In this document: positions 1-10,103 of the stretch, piece after piece | Layout: every line of letters starts with the position of its first letter | Position numbering within the stretch: position 1 is the stretch's first letter | DNA from: Asparagopsis taxiformis | Taxonomy: Eukaryota > Rhodophyta > Florideophyceae > Bonnemaisoniales > Bonnemaisoniaceae | Assembly (NCBI GenBank): GCA_030407315.1 | Contig: JALQPE010003191.1 | Coordinates: forward strand, 1-20,368 | Length of the DNA stretch: 20,368 nt | Reading direction: 5' to 3' | The notes under the pieces: model-generated | The model's input: only the letters and a program-made list of their open reading frames with translations | Databases searched by the model: none | Told to the model about the DNA's origin: nothing | Translations under genes and position numbers: made by a program

Positions 1-790
1 AACTTTCTATCTTTAGCCTCTTTTTTCCTTCATGTCGTCAGTTTTATTACACAATATGTTGGCATGCGCAACTTTATTCACAGAACGCTAGCTCAACATC
101 TGTGTACGCCATGATGAACGCGCATTGAAGCATCTTGACGTTGACCTCATTAAGTTGTTTCTTTTAGGCAGCTTCTTGTCCCAATGGATCAGGTTGAAGC
201 TAGGAAGGTCTTTGGAGCCGACTGTGCACAGTTGGTATATTTGCATGCGCAATTTTTGTGGCATACACTGCACGTTGATTGCACAAGATAAGCCTTCGTT
301 CAAAAGAACGAAACCTGTGTCTAAATGAGTATTTCTAGCCGAGGAATGCTGGATGCATACATAAAACTGGGTCATTTTTGGCCGTGAAGACTACGAGAGT
401 AGAGAAGACTACATATTAATTAGCCTTTCCAAACTGCAGAATGGGTGTCCACAAATGCAAATGAGCTAACCAACTGTGGCAGTGTCACATGCATGTGATC
501 GTGGTTTGCAGTTCACTTTTCTGTGTGCACACTGTAGCGTAAGCGCATTTCTAGTGTAACGATGAGCACGATTCGTGAAAAGTTGTGGGTTTCTTGGCAA
601 AAGAGCATGATAAATGGCATGCAGTGTATCTTGTAGTGAAGCGACATTATTGGCGCATCGTGACGCAGCTTGCAGTGATCTGTGACAAAGTGTGTTGATA
701 GCCGTACAATTGGCACATTGTATCACACATGTGACACTTACCACGAAACAGCAGCTGTTGCGTACTAGTATAACAACTTGCAACCAGTAG
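1..790. other. no recognisable gene
   Basis: Short overlapping open frames exist on both strands, but none has a recognisable motif, a natural-looking composition or a clear start context. I see no RNA gene or mobile-element end here. Confidence 0.4.
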
Positions 791-1145
791 CCTGTAGCAG
801 TAGGGAAGCAATTTGAACAGAATCTGTTGACACATCTTATAAGCGGCGACTTGAAGCGGTATGTGAGACGATGACTGTGTTTTCCAGCGATGGGCAGGCG
901 ATTTCGGCAATACGCAGCGACTTGTAGCGTGTGTGTATGGCTGTCACTGAGATGTGCAGCCGTGGGGAAGCAATTTGCAGAGATGTGCGGCGACTTGCGG
1001 CGGGATTTGTGGCGATCACTGCGCAGTGAAAACGCGCGATTTCGAATGTTGGGCGGGCGATTTGCGAAATGTGCAGCGACTTGTAGCGGTGTGTGTGGCT
1101 GTCATTGTGATGTGCAGCGATAGGAAAGCGATTTGCTAAGGAGCA
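790..1145. repeat. degenerate ~160-bp tandem repeat
   Basis: The motif GGAAGCAATTTG and its variants recur near 803, 965 and 1123, and the motif GCAGCGACTTGTAGCG recurs near 914 and 1073, giving a spacing of about 160 bp. The best-matched pair is roughly 892-990 against 1051-1145; a partial, more diverged copy lies to the left. Open frames through this tract are by-products of the repeat. I do not recognise the family. Confidence 0.6.
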
Positions 1146-1676
1146 CCACAATGATTTGCAGCCTTGAATCGCCGACGAGACGGCCATCAAATCTACCAGG
1201 GTAGATTTTAAATACGGCATCACTGGCGATCGCCGCTCTGGACAGCCTTGGATGGAATCAGCGCTGAGGTCATCTGTGCATAATGTAGCAGTCCAATTAC
1301 AAATTCCCAAACTTTCGAAAACTTGCGGAAATTTTTTACTTCAAACTTTGAGATCGTTAGAATTTATCGTTGTTAATAACTAATGGAATAATGTTTGAAT
1401 CTATTCTAAATGGACACCACAGCATTCAGCACACTGAGAGCTTCCCATACATATCCTTTTTTTTTGCTTTCATGCAAAAAAAGTTTTGGTCCGCTAAATA
1501 ATTCTGGTCCGAAATTAGCGAAATGGTTGTTTAATAAGTCTAGTACTACTAGGACGACTTTCATTGTTTCTAGTACCACGGATGTACCCCTCGGGATGGA
1601 CTTCCTCCATGTCTATGTCCACCTAGGACGGGCGCCGGTTCAGAAATTCAAAAATTTCGAGCCCAGAAATTTCTGC
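1146..1676. other. no recognisable gene
   Basis: AT-leaning sequence with homopolymer runs. An open frame of about 115 codons on the + strand from 1410 has no recognisable motif. Nothing else can be supported. Confidence 0.35.
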
Positions 1677-1714
1677 CGCCGTGCTCGGCATGGATGTCTG
1701 CATCCATCACGGCG
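1677..1714. repeat. small inverted repeat (hairpin)
   Basis: Two nested pairs of 7-bp arms face each other: CGCCGTG at 1677-1683 with CACGGCG at 1708-1714, and ATGGATG at 1690-1696 with CATCCAT at 1701-1707, around a 4-nt loop. The left side has 6 unpaired bases between the two arms. The hairpin marks the left edge of the pyrimidine-rich tract. Confidence 0.6.
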
Positions 1715-2660
1715 ACCACTCTATTTTTCCTTGTCGGTCAACTCCAATTTGTCTTAATTTTTTCATCCTCTCGCTCACACCCCTTCCAGTTGGTGCTCAC
1801 CTCTCCCGTACTGTACCTCAAACACCCCCAATACCACTCTAGCACGCATTTTCAGCTACCTATCCCCGCTTCCACGGTGCACAACTCCATTCCATACCTA
1901 CTTTTCTGCTCTACCGTACAGATTTCGTATAACCAGTCCTCCTACTACCTCAGAATAGGGAAAAACACCCCCTATCTCCTCGACCATGCTCTCCTCCATC
2001 ACCTTTGCAACGTATTGTTCTTCAATACCCTCTCTCCTCTACCTTAACCTCTCAACCCCTCTCCTTCGCCCTCTACACAAACTTCCCCTGCAGCTTACTC
2101 TTCCAAAACTCTCACTCCCCCCCATCCCGTACCCGACCTGCCCACCCCTCCCTCCCTCAGCTGTTCCATGCCCCCACGCCATCCGCATCTTCGATACCGT
2201 ATACACCACCACCACTGGCCCACACTCCCGCTCCCCCGCCGTCTCCCCAGAAACCTCCCCGCTCTGAACCACATATCAACCCCCCACTTCGCACCTATCC
2301 TCCCACTCCCCTCCCTCCCCAAATACAATAACCCCTTCTTCTCCATCACATCCCCACTCATCACAGCCGGAACAGACCCCACCCCCTTCCCGCCTCTTTC
2401 TCCTCACTTTCCTAAAACCCCCTCCTCGGCGCCTTCAAACCGCACCCTCCAACCAACGGTCCCACCTAAACACCTCCTCAGCCCTCACTACCCCAACACC
2501 CCGCAGCGTCTCCCAACCCCATAATATGCTCGTCGGCACTCCTCTCCGAGTCACACTCCAATCTAAACCCGCACTCCGTACATTTCCACCTCCCCCTGTA
2601 CCATCGCAGGATTCCATGCCCCCTTAGAACACATCCTCATACCACAGAAGAATTTTCTTC
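1715..2660. other. strongly pyrimidine-rich (C/T) tract
   Basis: For roughly 950 bp the + strand is dominated by C and T, with many CCC and CTCC runs. Several overlapping frames stay open and give Pro/Ser/Thr/Leu-rich translations, which is what such composition produces in any frame. There is no convincing start, domain or consistent frame, so I do not call a gene. It could be a low-complexity intergenic tract or the eroded remains of a proline-rich coding region. Confidence 0.55.
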
Positions 2661-3042
2661 CTCTCATATCTCATCCTTAAAATCTCCATCAGCTCCATGT
2701 AAATTTCGATGAAAATATTTTTCTACTATGCAATCTCAAACATGTATGAGCCTATGCCTTTCCGCTTTGTCAACCCTGAATATTGGTACTCATGTATTCA
2801 TAAATAGGGCCACCCACATCCCTATCCCGTTCTGCAAGCTTTACAAACCACTAGACGCATACTCCACAACTATACAACAAACACTACTCGCTATTCCAGA
2901 CGACGCGGTACACAAGTAGCGTAGTCTCAACCTTCCGTGACGCCTTCCTTGATGCGTACAAGTGCGAAAGACGTCTAGACTACTACTACTACGATATAGT
3001 ATATCAGAAGTGAGTGCGGGAATTTTCGGCACAGGAGATGCT
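2661..3042. other. no recognisable gene
   Basis: Mixed-composition sequence up to the edge of the LTR copy at 3043. Short open frames only, with no recognisable motif. Confidence 0.35.
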
Positions 3043-3575
3043 GTTGAAACGAATTGGTCGCTTACCGAGCGTTTACTGAATCTGCGAGCTCACTACATAA
3101 TTTGTATTCTCGCCGAGGTGCGCCCGGCGGTGCTAGGACAGCCTGTTCAAGGCTGCTCCAGACAGACTGTCACTGACAGTCTGTCCTAGCAAGCACCCGC
3201 TGCCAATCTGGTACACGTGGGCTTCTCTATCATATCGTCCACACGTGTACACTTATCATAACATTTTCCCTGTGCCATGATGGCAACCCATCCTGGCTTT
3301 TCTAATTACTAATTGAAACTATGACAAACAAATTGAAAATTTCAGACGCTATTATCTCCATGAAGAAAGGTCGTAGAAGCTTCGGAGAAGTTGCTTCCCG
3401 ACTAATTCGGGCACGCTGAACACGATGAGATAGGTTTCGGAGCGCCTAGAGCACTCCTTCTAGGAGAAATCGAGGGTCAAAGTTTTCTCACGTAATTGAG
3501 CCCCTCAGGGCAATTCCAGTGCTTCAACACTCCCCCCTTTGACCTTCTCGATTAATGATTTGGTAGTTACCCCCA
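3043..3575 (-). mobile_element. truncated copia copy: 3' LTR plus ~46 bp internal end
   Basis: Positions 3043-3529 form a 487-bp LTR of the same family as the complete element further right, starting TGTTGAA and ending TTCAACA. Homology continues past the LTR through the polypurine tract and the last Pol codons to about 3575, then stops abruptly, so this is the 3' end of a minus-strand element with the rest missing. Compared with the LTR at 9192 I find only single-base length differences and no substitutions. The imperfect 5-bp flank (GATGC on the left) cannot be paired because the other end is absent. Confidence 0.88.
3161..3185. repeat. LTR hairpin, 11-bp arms
   Basis: The arms GACAGACTGTC and GACAGTCTGTC are perfect reverse complements separated by ACT. 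The same hairpin is conserved in all three LTR copies, at 9312-9336 and 15238-15262. An outer pairing of GCTAGGACAG with CTGTCCTAGC extends the structure. It may be an RNA structure in the LTR transcript or a protein-binding palindrome; the sequence does not decide. Confidence 0.7.
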
Positions 3576-3633
3576 AACACTGATTTCGCTATGAACAGAA
3601 CGTACTTTCCAAACCAGAATCCAACTTTCTGAA

Positions 3634-3696
3634 GTTGATTGAACATGAGAGATGTTTTTTTCATATTGATTGAATAGGATAACAAAGTTGATTGAA
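3634..3696. repeat. three copies of a TTGATTGAA motif
   Basis: TTGATTGAA occurs at 3635-3643, 3666-3674 and 3688-3696, just beyond the 3' end of the DUF7869-like gene and next to the edge of the LTR fragment. Short repeated motifs near the end of a DNA transposon are often transposase-binding sites, but I did not find a matching cluster at the other side, so this is only suggestive. Confidence 0.35.
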
Positions 3697-3793
3697 CTAC
3701 TCGTGTCGTCGAAGACGAGGCGTTTTTACTTCGGAATAGACGCCAGGCCTGACCTGATCTCTTTCTCTACCCCAGCTCTTATCATCTTGTTTG

Positions 3794-6245
3794 TTAGTGA
3801 AGGGAACTCTGCAATGACGGTGTCAACCGAAATATGTCCCTTCCAAGCCACTGTTTTCTGTTCCTCTTGCGAAGCATGGCAGGCCTATACTTACCTGACC
3901 ATGCGTCTCTTCCATCGTAGACCTCGTACCACCGAACACACAGCTGACAAATAACCCCTTCGTTGTTTTTCTTACAACTCATAATTTGTCCTAGCCAGAA
4001 CGGCATCTCAGTAGTACAGTCTTCTCCATTTACAGCCACGAAGCGATTCACCGAGTAGGGCAAGTCTGATAGTGGTATGCAATCTGCAGTCGACATGAGT
4101 TCCTCCTCCATCGGGACGACGTTCCGATTCCCTTTTCGATACATGCCATTCATCTCGAAACATTCGGTGAGGTTCCAATGAAAAGAATCTTCCCTTTCCT
4201 CATAAACCTGTCGTAGAAGCTCATGTAGCTGATCCATTTTAGAATTGTTATTGACCCTGCTCTCTTCCGAACGAAAACGGAGCAGGACCTCATGTCGATC
4301 TGGAGGAGAACGTATGATATTACTCGGTGTTCGTTTCAGTTCAGGAGGCTTAACCAGGAAACCATTCAGCCCCGGAGTGAGAACTGGGAGAGGCTTCCAG
4401 TTGTCTTCACAAAATATCTTAACATCGCATGCAGTTCTGTAGAAGTCATAACTTTTTCCTGTATCTTGGATCGGTGAAACCTGAAGTATCTGAATTTTGA
4501 GAAAGCATGCACTTTTCCAACCGAATTCTCACTCCGGCAGAGACCGGAGAAGTTTGCCACGTGCAACATACGAGAGACAGAGGGTTCCGGAGTATAGGAC
4601 ACTCTGAGTTGTTCAACTAAATCTTCCATAGTGACGGCGTTGTGGGAACGTAGCCTGCGAGAGGTACAGCTAAAGGCCTGGTCGATGTCTGCATGGGTGT
4701 GGCCGATGGGTAGGAAAGAGGCGTGTACTTCTTCAACACACCCCAAGCAACGAGACATTCTAGATAGCAAAACAGAAACGTGTTCTTGTTCTCTCTTGTG
4801 CAATTGTCTACCTGCAAGTACAGTGTTCCCTGAAGACTCGAACCCATAGCCTTTTTGGTAAGAGTCCTGTGAATTGCCTCGATGATATGATTTGCCCCAG
4901 TTTCGAATTCAGCAGTAAGTGTGTACAACGAAAGATGCTTTCGGACACCATGTTCGAGAACACCTATGAGTCTCACCTTCAAACTATGACCAACAGTCGC
5001 TTTTGTACATACCGTGAAATGGGGAAGACCGTATCCTGATTGATCAGCCCCGTCTACGATCAGAGACGTGAACCTGGAGGGATATAGTGACGCTTCTTCA
5101 CACTTTTTGATACTCCCTACGTTCCCGAGCCACCATCTCGATATGACGCTGGCGACGTTCCAGAAGCGGAGCAGTGCGTTGAATATCTGTCCCGATGGCT
5201 TCCAGTTTATCACGTATGTACTCACATTCCGAACATTTCGTGAACCTCTGGACACGCCGAACCTTGATATTCGCACAAAACGTGTTCCAGGTGTTGTAGA
5301 AGTAGCTCAAAGTTGGTGGGTTCCGGTTGGAGTATAATAACGTAAATTGGTTGCAGAACATCTCGTACACAGCCTTCTTCTCGAAAAGAGGCAGATGCTT
5401 CTCTCCACTGTCTGGCATCATATCAGCAGTCGAGGCAGACAAGCGTTCAAGGAAGCAGATCACTGCATCTCTATGTGGAGAGCCAGAAATTCGTTTCGGA
5501 GAAGCCATAAATGGAAGAATCCCATTCTGGCAAGCTTTCTTTACCGAGGTCTGCAGGTGTCGTGAAAACTTGAAGCTGTACTCTAGGAATTCGCAACACA
5601 CAGGCTTCCCAGAGAAGTAGAACCGGTTACTGTTTGGTTCCAGTAGAGCGTGCAGATACCTGCGGCGATCGTCCCTGTTCTACAACAAAACTCGTTCTGC
5701 TTCATTCCGAAGGAAAACATGGTCGGTTTTTCTGAAGCATCCCTTATTGCAGCATGGTATTCTTCTTATATCTGTTTTGGGCAGTGACAAACTGAACTTC
5801 ACCCGCCTCTCTAGCATGCTGCTCTTTCGACGAACTGAACTGGACCTCGTCACACTTTCATAATTCTTCCTGTGTTGTAGTCGTGAAAATGGTTTATACA
5901 TCGAAGCCGTGGATCGGAAAGAGTCGGAAGAAGTACCCACTATTCCATGCATCACTTCATCGTGGCTACGCGGCACAGATATGGTTTCAACAGAAGGAGC
6001 GTGTTCTGATTCGGAGTCCCTAGAAAGAGATTTCATGTATGATTCGGCTTTCTCCAGTGCGTCATTCCTAGCTTCGGCGAGATGAAAACGCGTAAACGCG
6101 GAGCCATCTGCTGTGGGAGCAGAACGAATGATCTCTGAACGGTAGTTAGATTTGCAGGTAGCGTGGAAAAGAGATGGCTGCAAGACGAGTATATCGGTTG
6201 ATCAAGATGCATGGTGAGTAGGAATGACACCGGTGAGACGTTCAT
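3794..6245 (-). CDS. DUF7869-like protein, probable transposase (broken frame)
   Basis: A gene of about 800 codons in several frames. N-terminal Ser/Arg-rich region (6183-5800), then a Cys motif (CCNKGCF, near 5750), then RRRYL and a conserved FxFSRHLQTSVKKA-type segment. The core carries LIVDGADQSGYGLPHF (near 5060), LYLQVDNCTRENKN (near 4820) and FLPIGHTHADIDQAFS (near 4720), the acidic motifs of the DUF7869 family, which I take to be an RNase H-fold transposase domain. The C-terminal PFWLGQI...VRWY segment (near 4000-3900) is also usual in this group. Breaks: an in-frame TAG at 5680-5682, one extra base near 5105 (A run), one missing base near 4745, one missing base near 4370. The first ATG at 6245 is out of frame with the main body, whose open frame begins near 6183. 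The family name is from memory of its motifs; the function is inferred. Confidence 0.75.
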
Positions 6246-6446
6246 CTAATATGGATGCAGAGTGGCCTCCTCGACGGCGATAGTTGGCCCAGGATACAGC
6301 GCCAAATACCTATGTCAAATCAATCTCTGTTGTGAATGGAGTACGGCTGATTGGTTGATTTGTGCTCTTCATGCGCCCATGATTACGGGGAAAAATGACA
6401 ACAATCTTTCCTCTCTGAAGGCCGAGCGAAACTATACGTAATAAGA

Positions 6447-6755
6447 CTAAGACAACGGCCTCATCTTGTTCAAGTCCCATGCGAATATCCCGTTCAGCCC
6501 TTTCAAAGTTCCAGGAGGAGGTTCAATACCACCGTATTTGTACGGGTAAGGACAATCCAAACAACATTCGTTCGGTTCGAACATATAAACAAGATACAAG
6601 TTTCTGATCCTCACCTTGAAAGTTCGCTAGAGGTACATTGTGTATTGTAGTTTGGAACCTCTCATCACTAGTTCCTGCACAAAGGAGAGACGCTTTTCCG
6701 ACGACCTGATCCAAAATGTATAGTTCAACAGAATCTCCTCCTTTCAGTACTCTCT
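6447..6755 (-). CDS. C-terminal tail of the ParB-methyltransferase protein (frameshifted)
   Basis: Directly after the methyltransferase frame ends at a TAG near 6756, the next frame reads RVLKGGDSVELYILDQ and continues to about 6523. A further single-base shift then leads into CPYPYKYGGIEPPPGTLKGL and a TAG at 6447-6449. Each junction needs one missing base. The composition is protein-like and the segments run on without a gap, so I read this as the tail of the same protein rather than a separate gene. No domain is recognised. After the stop about 200 bp of non-coding DNA precede the DUF7869-like gene on the same strand. Confidence 0.5.
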
Positions 6756-8119
6756 CTATTCTTCGATAGTGGATTTACCGGCATTTGTATTATCATCTTT
6801 TCCCTTTTTCTGTAGCGAACAGATTTTCGGTTGGCTTAGCAGAACGCCATCCTCTGCATGATTCCCTGTTCTCCTCTTCTTCGATCCGATACGTGATCTC
6901 AGATCATTATGATACAAAGCATCGGCAATAGAACGAAGTCTTTCATGAGCGAGACGGAAAATCTTGGTACTAGCTTCCACAACCACACATGAACGGGCTG
7001 TCTTCATCGTTGCGATCGCAGTAGTAAGTGTTCCTCCGTAAACATCAATAACTGAACCCCTCTCAGGACAAAACGTGTTGATTATCTCGGATAACATTCC
7101 AATATGTTTCTCTTCTGTTAGAACAGGAGATTTTGTTCCTGGAGTGAGAAGTTTGTCTTTCGAAACGGGAATTCTGGACATTGCAGCGAATTTCGTTTCG
7201 TTTCTGTTGGGACGAGGTGATATTGGCTTCGAAGGTCTGGCTTGAAACCGTCCTTACGATGTCCGGGAGCCCTGGCAACAACTGCAAACTCGCACGCGTT
7301 TTGTGGGAACATATCTCCGCGATGTGCTTGTACAGTGTTCGTGTCTTTCATGAATACGAAAGGGTATTCCGGACCGTCGAAACCGACGTTTCTCAGCTCA
7401 TGCAGGAATGCTGGAAAGTTTCGGAATGATACAAAACAGAAAAACCAGCCACCTGGCTTCAAGGCTCTCCTTGCAAACTGGCATAATGCATTGATTTCCT
7501 TATCACTTATGAAATTGTTATATGCGGTATTACGAAGGGATTTAGAATTCGGAGTTCCATACGGAGGGTCGGTAAGAACTAAATCCTGAAGAGGGTACTC
7601 ATCTGTCCATATTTCCTTGTCGAAGTCCTGCCATTTCATCTGATAGCATGTAATTCCCATTTCAAGAACGTAGTCTTTTCTTTCTGGCTCATTCGTACCA
7701 GATGAACCGCGTTTAGAATGAAGGTTGAGGCGGTCTGAGTTGATACTAGGTGAAGCACAGACATCGTTCTCTGTTATCATTCGGTCCACTGGAATAGAAG
7801 TTTTCGGTCCGGTGATAACCTTTTCGGAAGCGTCAACTTCATCTTGTACAGATTCTTGCGTTATCTGGCTCATCTTCGGTACCGAGACTATATCCTCATC
7901 ACATATTTCGGAGCCTAGTTGAGGAACACTGTCTTCCTTCGAGACATCTTTTTGTTTCTCTTCTTTCGCGTCCCTTGTATCTGCATTTTCGTTATCGGCT
8001 GCCGTCTTGCCAATTTCCTGACAGAAAGAATCGGGATCTGGGTCTTTTCGATGGCTTTCCCGATACTTCTTTTCCTTCATGGGAGCAATTTGAGGGCAAA
8101 CTTTCCGGTACTGCTTCAA
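6756..8119 (-). CDS. beta-class DNA N6-adenine/N4-cytosine methyltransferase domain (broken frame)
   Basis: After about 150 residues of acidic, disordered linker the frame carries VLTDPPYGTPNSKSL; the catalytic DPPY lies at 7559-7570. ALKPGGWFFCFVS and NACEFAVVARAPG follow, and after a single-base frame shift near 7195 (probable loss of an A in an A run) comes SVIDVYGGTLTTAIATM, then VVVEAS and HERLRSI, the AdoMet-binding half. DPPY before the glycine-rich motif is the order of beta-class (N6_N4_Mtase, PF01555) enzymes. The glycine-rich motif reads DVYGGT rather than the usual DxFxGxGT. The upstream ParB frame ends here at TGA (8116-8118), but one extra T in the TTTT run would join the two, so they are probably one protein. 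Expected activity: methylation of DNA bases in the nucleus. No partner nuclease is seen. Confidence 0.82.
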
Positions 8120-9191
8120 AAGAGCACCCAGAAATTATAATCGTCCCCCATGTTCTCCATAACATCAGTATCGAACTTTGATGAGCGAAGTAGATTCTGC
8201 TTGATTGATTCCATGCCCTTTGGCCATACCTGTCCTTCATGAAGAACCTCGAACTTACGCGCTTCTTTCATCGCTGCGCATGTGTATTCGTATTGCTGGA
8301 GGGTATCTTTGTATGATACTGGTTTGAATTTATTCAATCTGGAGATTCCCCGAAGCCTGTAAAGAGTATGAACTTGAACTTCTTCAGCATCAGTACCCGA
8401 AGCATTCATGAACTTGGTTGCAGATTTCAAAGATGTTAAATTCACAAATTTGCGATACACGCGACAGTCAACGCTTGTCATTGGGGTATTAGTACCCTTT
8501 CTCCGAGTTTTCAATGCCATACTGTTGCTAGAAGGAGGTTCTGCCAAGTCTGGATGCTCCGAATTCATAATTGTTCCAATCTCTTCGATCACTCGCACAG
8601 GAAGGCGCAATGCCGTCGCAGCAGTCTGTCTCACGGTGTTATCCTTGAGGTGGGAGCAACCATCATATGCGGCAGCAACTTGTTTGGCTGTAGGTGGCTT
8701 TGAGGTCATGCTCTGCATCCGGTGGGCTTCTTCTTTCATTCCGCTCAGGATATCATAGAACGTGGTTTCGACATATAATGTTGCATCATGCTTACGGTTC
8801 TGATGTCTGCCTAGTTGTTTCAGAACTTGGATAGAATGACCTCCTTTCAGTATCGTGACAGGCCACATAAAAGAGTCCCACCTCTCCGGGTTCTCATCCA
8901 TTAACTCCTGGATTGCAGTCAGTCTGTGCATACCGTCAACAACTCCGTACCAAACGGAACGGCATTCGGACTTCTCTTTCGCCTCACTGTCAGAAAGAAA
9001 TCCCCTGAGGACCGCGTATCGTTTTGAAAAGTCAATATATGGCGCTGGAACGACCCGGTCAACTCGACTACGATCGCATTGTCGAGCCCGAAATGAATCC
9101 ATCAATTCCGATTGTTTCATCTTGTTCTCGACATTGTGCTGACTTTATGTTTTCCAGAAAATATCGACTTCAATCGCAACACACCAGAGCG
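8116..9191 (-). CDS. ParB/sulfiredoxin-like domain, N-terminal half of a methyltransferase fusion
   Basis: An open frame from ATG 9120 to 8116 encodes about 334 residues. Residues 54-75 carry VWYGVVDGMHRLTAIQEL, with the GxHR signature of the ParB/sulfiredoxin-like fold (GMHR at residues 63-66). In bacteria and phages such domains are found in ParB proteins and fused to DNA methylases. The remaining ~260 residues are helical and unrecognised. Upstream of 9120 another frame stays open to the copia boundary at 9191 and continues at 15604 beyond the insertion, so ATG 9120 is probably not the original start. Downstream it appears fused to the methyltransferase frame through one lost T near 8118. 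Confidence 0.75.
9187..9191. repeat. target-site duplication GAGCG (left copy)
   Basis: GAGCG immediately precedes the left LTR and recurs at 15604-15608 immediately after the right LTR. Five bases is the usual duplication length for copia integrases. This shows that the whole 9192-15603 block inserted as one unit. Confidence 0.93.
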
Positions 9192-9681
9192 TGTTTGAAA
9201 CGAATTGGTCGCTTACCGAGCGTTTACTGAATCTGCGAGCTCACTACATAATTTGTATTCTCGCCGAGGTGCGCCGGCGGTGCTAAGGACAGCCTGTTCA
9301 AGGCTGCTCCAGACAGACTGTCACTGACAGTCTGTCCTAGCAAGCACCCGCTGCCAATCTGGTACACGTGGGCTTCTCTATCATATCGTCCACACGTGTA
9401 CACTTATCATAACATTTTCCCTGTGCCATGATGGCAACCCATCCTGGCTTTTCTAATTACTAATTGAAACTATGACAAACAAATTGAAAATTTCAGACGC
9501 TATTATCTCCATGAAGAAAGGTCGTAGAAGCTTCGGAGAAGTTGCTTCCCGACTAATTCGGGCACGCTGAACACGATGAGATAGGTTTCGGAGCGCCTAG
9601 AGCACTCCTTCTAGGAGAAATCGAGGGTCAAAGTTTTCTCACGTAATTGAGCCCCTCAGGGCCAATTCCAGTGCTTCAACA
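9192..9681 (-). repeat. copia 3' LTR
   Basis: 490 bp, TGTTTGAA...TTCAACA, with 5'-TG...CA-3' ends. Two CACGTG boxes at 9365-9370 and 9393-9398 and the 11-bp-arm hairpin at 9312-9336 are shared with the other LTR copies; the CACGTG pair is a candidate bHLH/bZIP binding site. The Pol reading frame ends inside this LTR at 9639. Confidence 0.95.
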
Positions 9682-10103
9682 CTCCCCTCTTTGACCTTCT
9701 CGATTAATGATTTCGTAGTTACCCCCATAAGTTCACGAAGCTTGACGAACTGAATCCTTTGCAGAGGCTTAGTGAGGACATCCGCTACCATATCAGATGT
9801 TGGACAGTAGTCGATATCGAACATTCCTTCGAGGAGGCAATCCCGGACAAAGTGATACCGAATGTCGATATGCTTTGTGCGGGTTCCAGAAGCATCGTTC
9901 CTAGCCATTTTGATAGATCCTTGATTATCCACATTGATGAGGATAGGATCTGCAGGATTTGTACTGCTGCTGAAACCAACGATGTTTCTCAGCCAGATTG
10001 CCTCCTTCACTGCTGCACTGAGAGCCATGTATTCGGCTTCTGAGGAAGACTGGGCTACACAGCCTTGCTTACGAGACTTCCAGCTCACCGCTCCTCCAGC
10101 CAT
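9639..10103 (-). CDS. pol: copia RNase H domain (frameshifted end of Pol)
   Basis: The frame carries [31 protein letters not shown] and [14 protein letters not shown], the acidic and conserved motifs of copia RNase H, which removes the RNA strand of the reverse-transcription hybrid. The first catalytic acid (GYSDSDWA) lies in the preceding reverse-transcriptase frame. The break is at GCGGTTGT near 10150, where a lost G (GGG to GG) explains the shift. The stop at 9639-9641 lies 43 nt inside the 3' LTR, so the C-terminus and LTR sequence overlap. Confidence 0.9.
   Translation of the reverse strand: MAGGAVSWKSRKQGCVAQSSSEAEYMALSAAVKEAIWLRNIVGFSSSTNPADPILINVDNQGSIKMARNDASGTRTKHIDIRYHFVRDCLLEGMFDIDYCPTSDMVADVLTKPLQRIQFVKLRELMGVTTKSLIEKVKEGSVEALELALRGSIT
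9682..9692 (-). other. polypurine tract
   Basis: On the minus strand AAAGAGGGGAG directly abuts the 3' LTR, the position and composition expected for the plus-strand DNA primer. The truncated copy at 3530-3540 has a version differing by one substitution. Confidence 0.85.

Noticed and set aside
2005..2524. Proline-rich open frames on the + strand
   Set aside because: The pyrimidine-rich composition keeps all frames open; no start context or domain separates one frame from the others.
6756..9120. A bacterial-type restriction-modification operon or bacterial contamination
   Set aside because: The gene is embedded in DNA with a spliceosomal intron and a copia element inserted within it, and no restriction enzyme or bacterial ribosome-binding sites are seen.
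3043..9681. A single composite LTR element with LTRs at 3043 and 9192 enclosing the transposase and methyltransferase
   Set aside because: The 9192 LTR belongs to the complete element ending at 15603, as the GAGCG duplication shows, and the 3043 copy carries its own truncated internal end.
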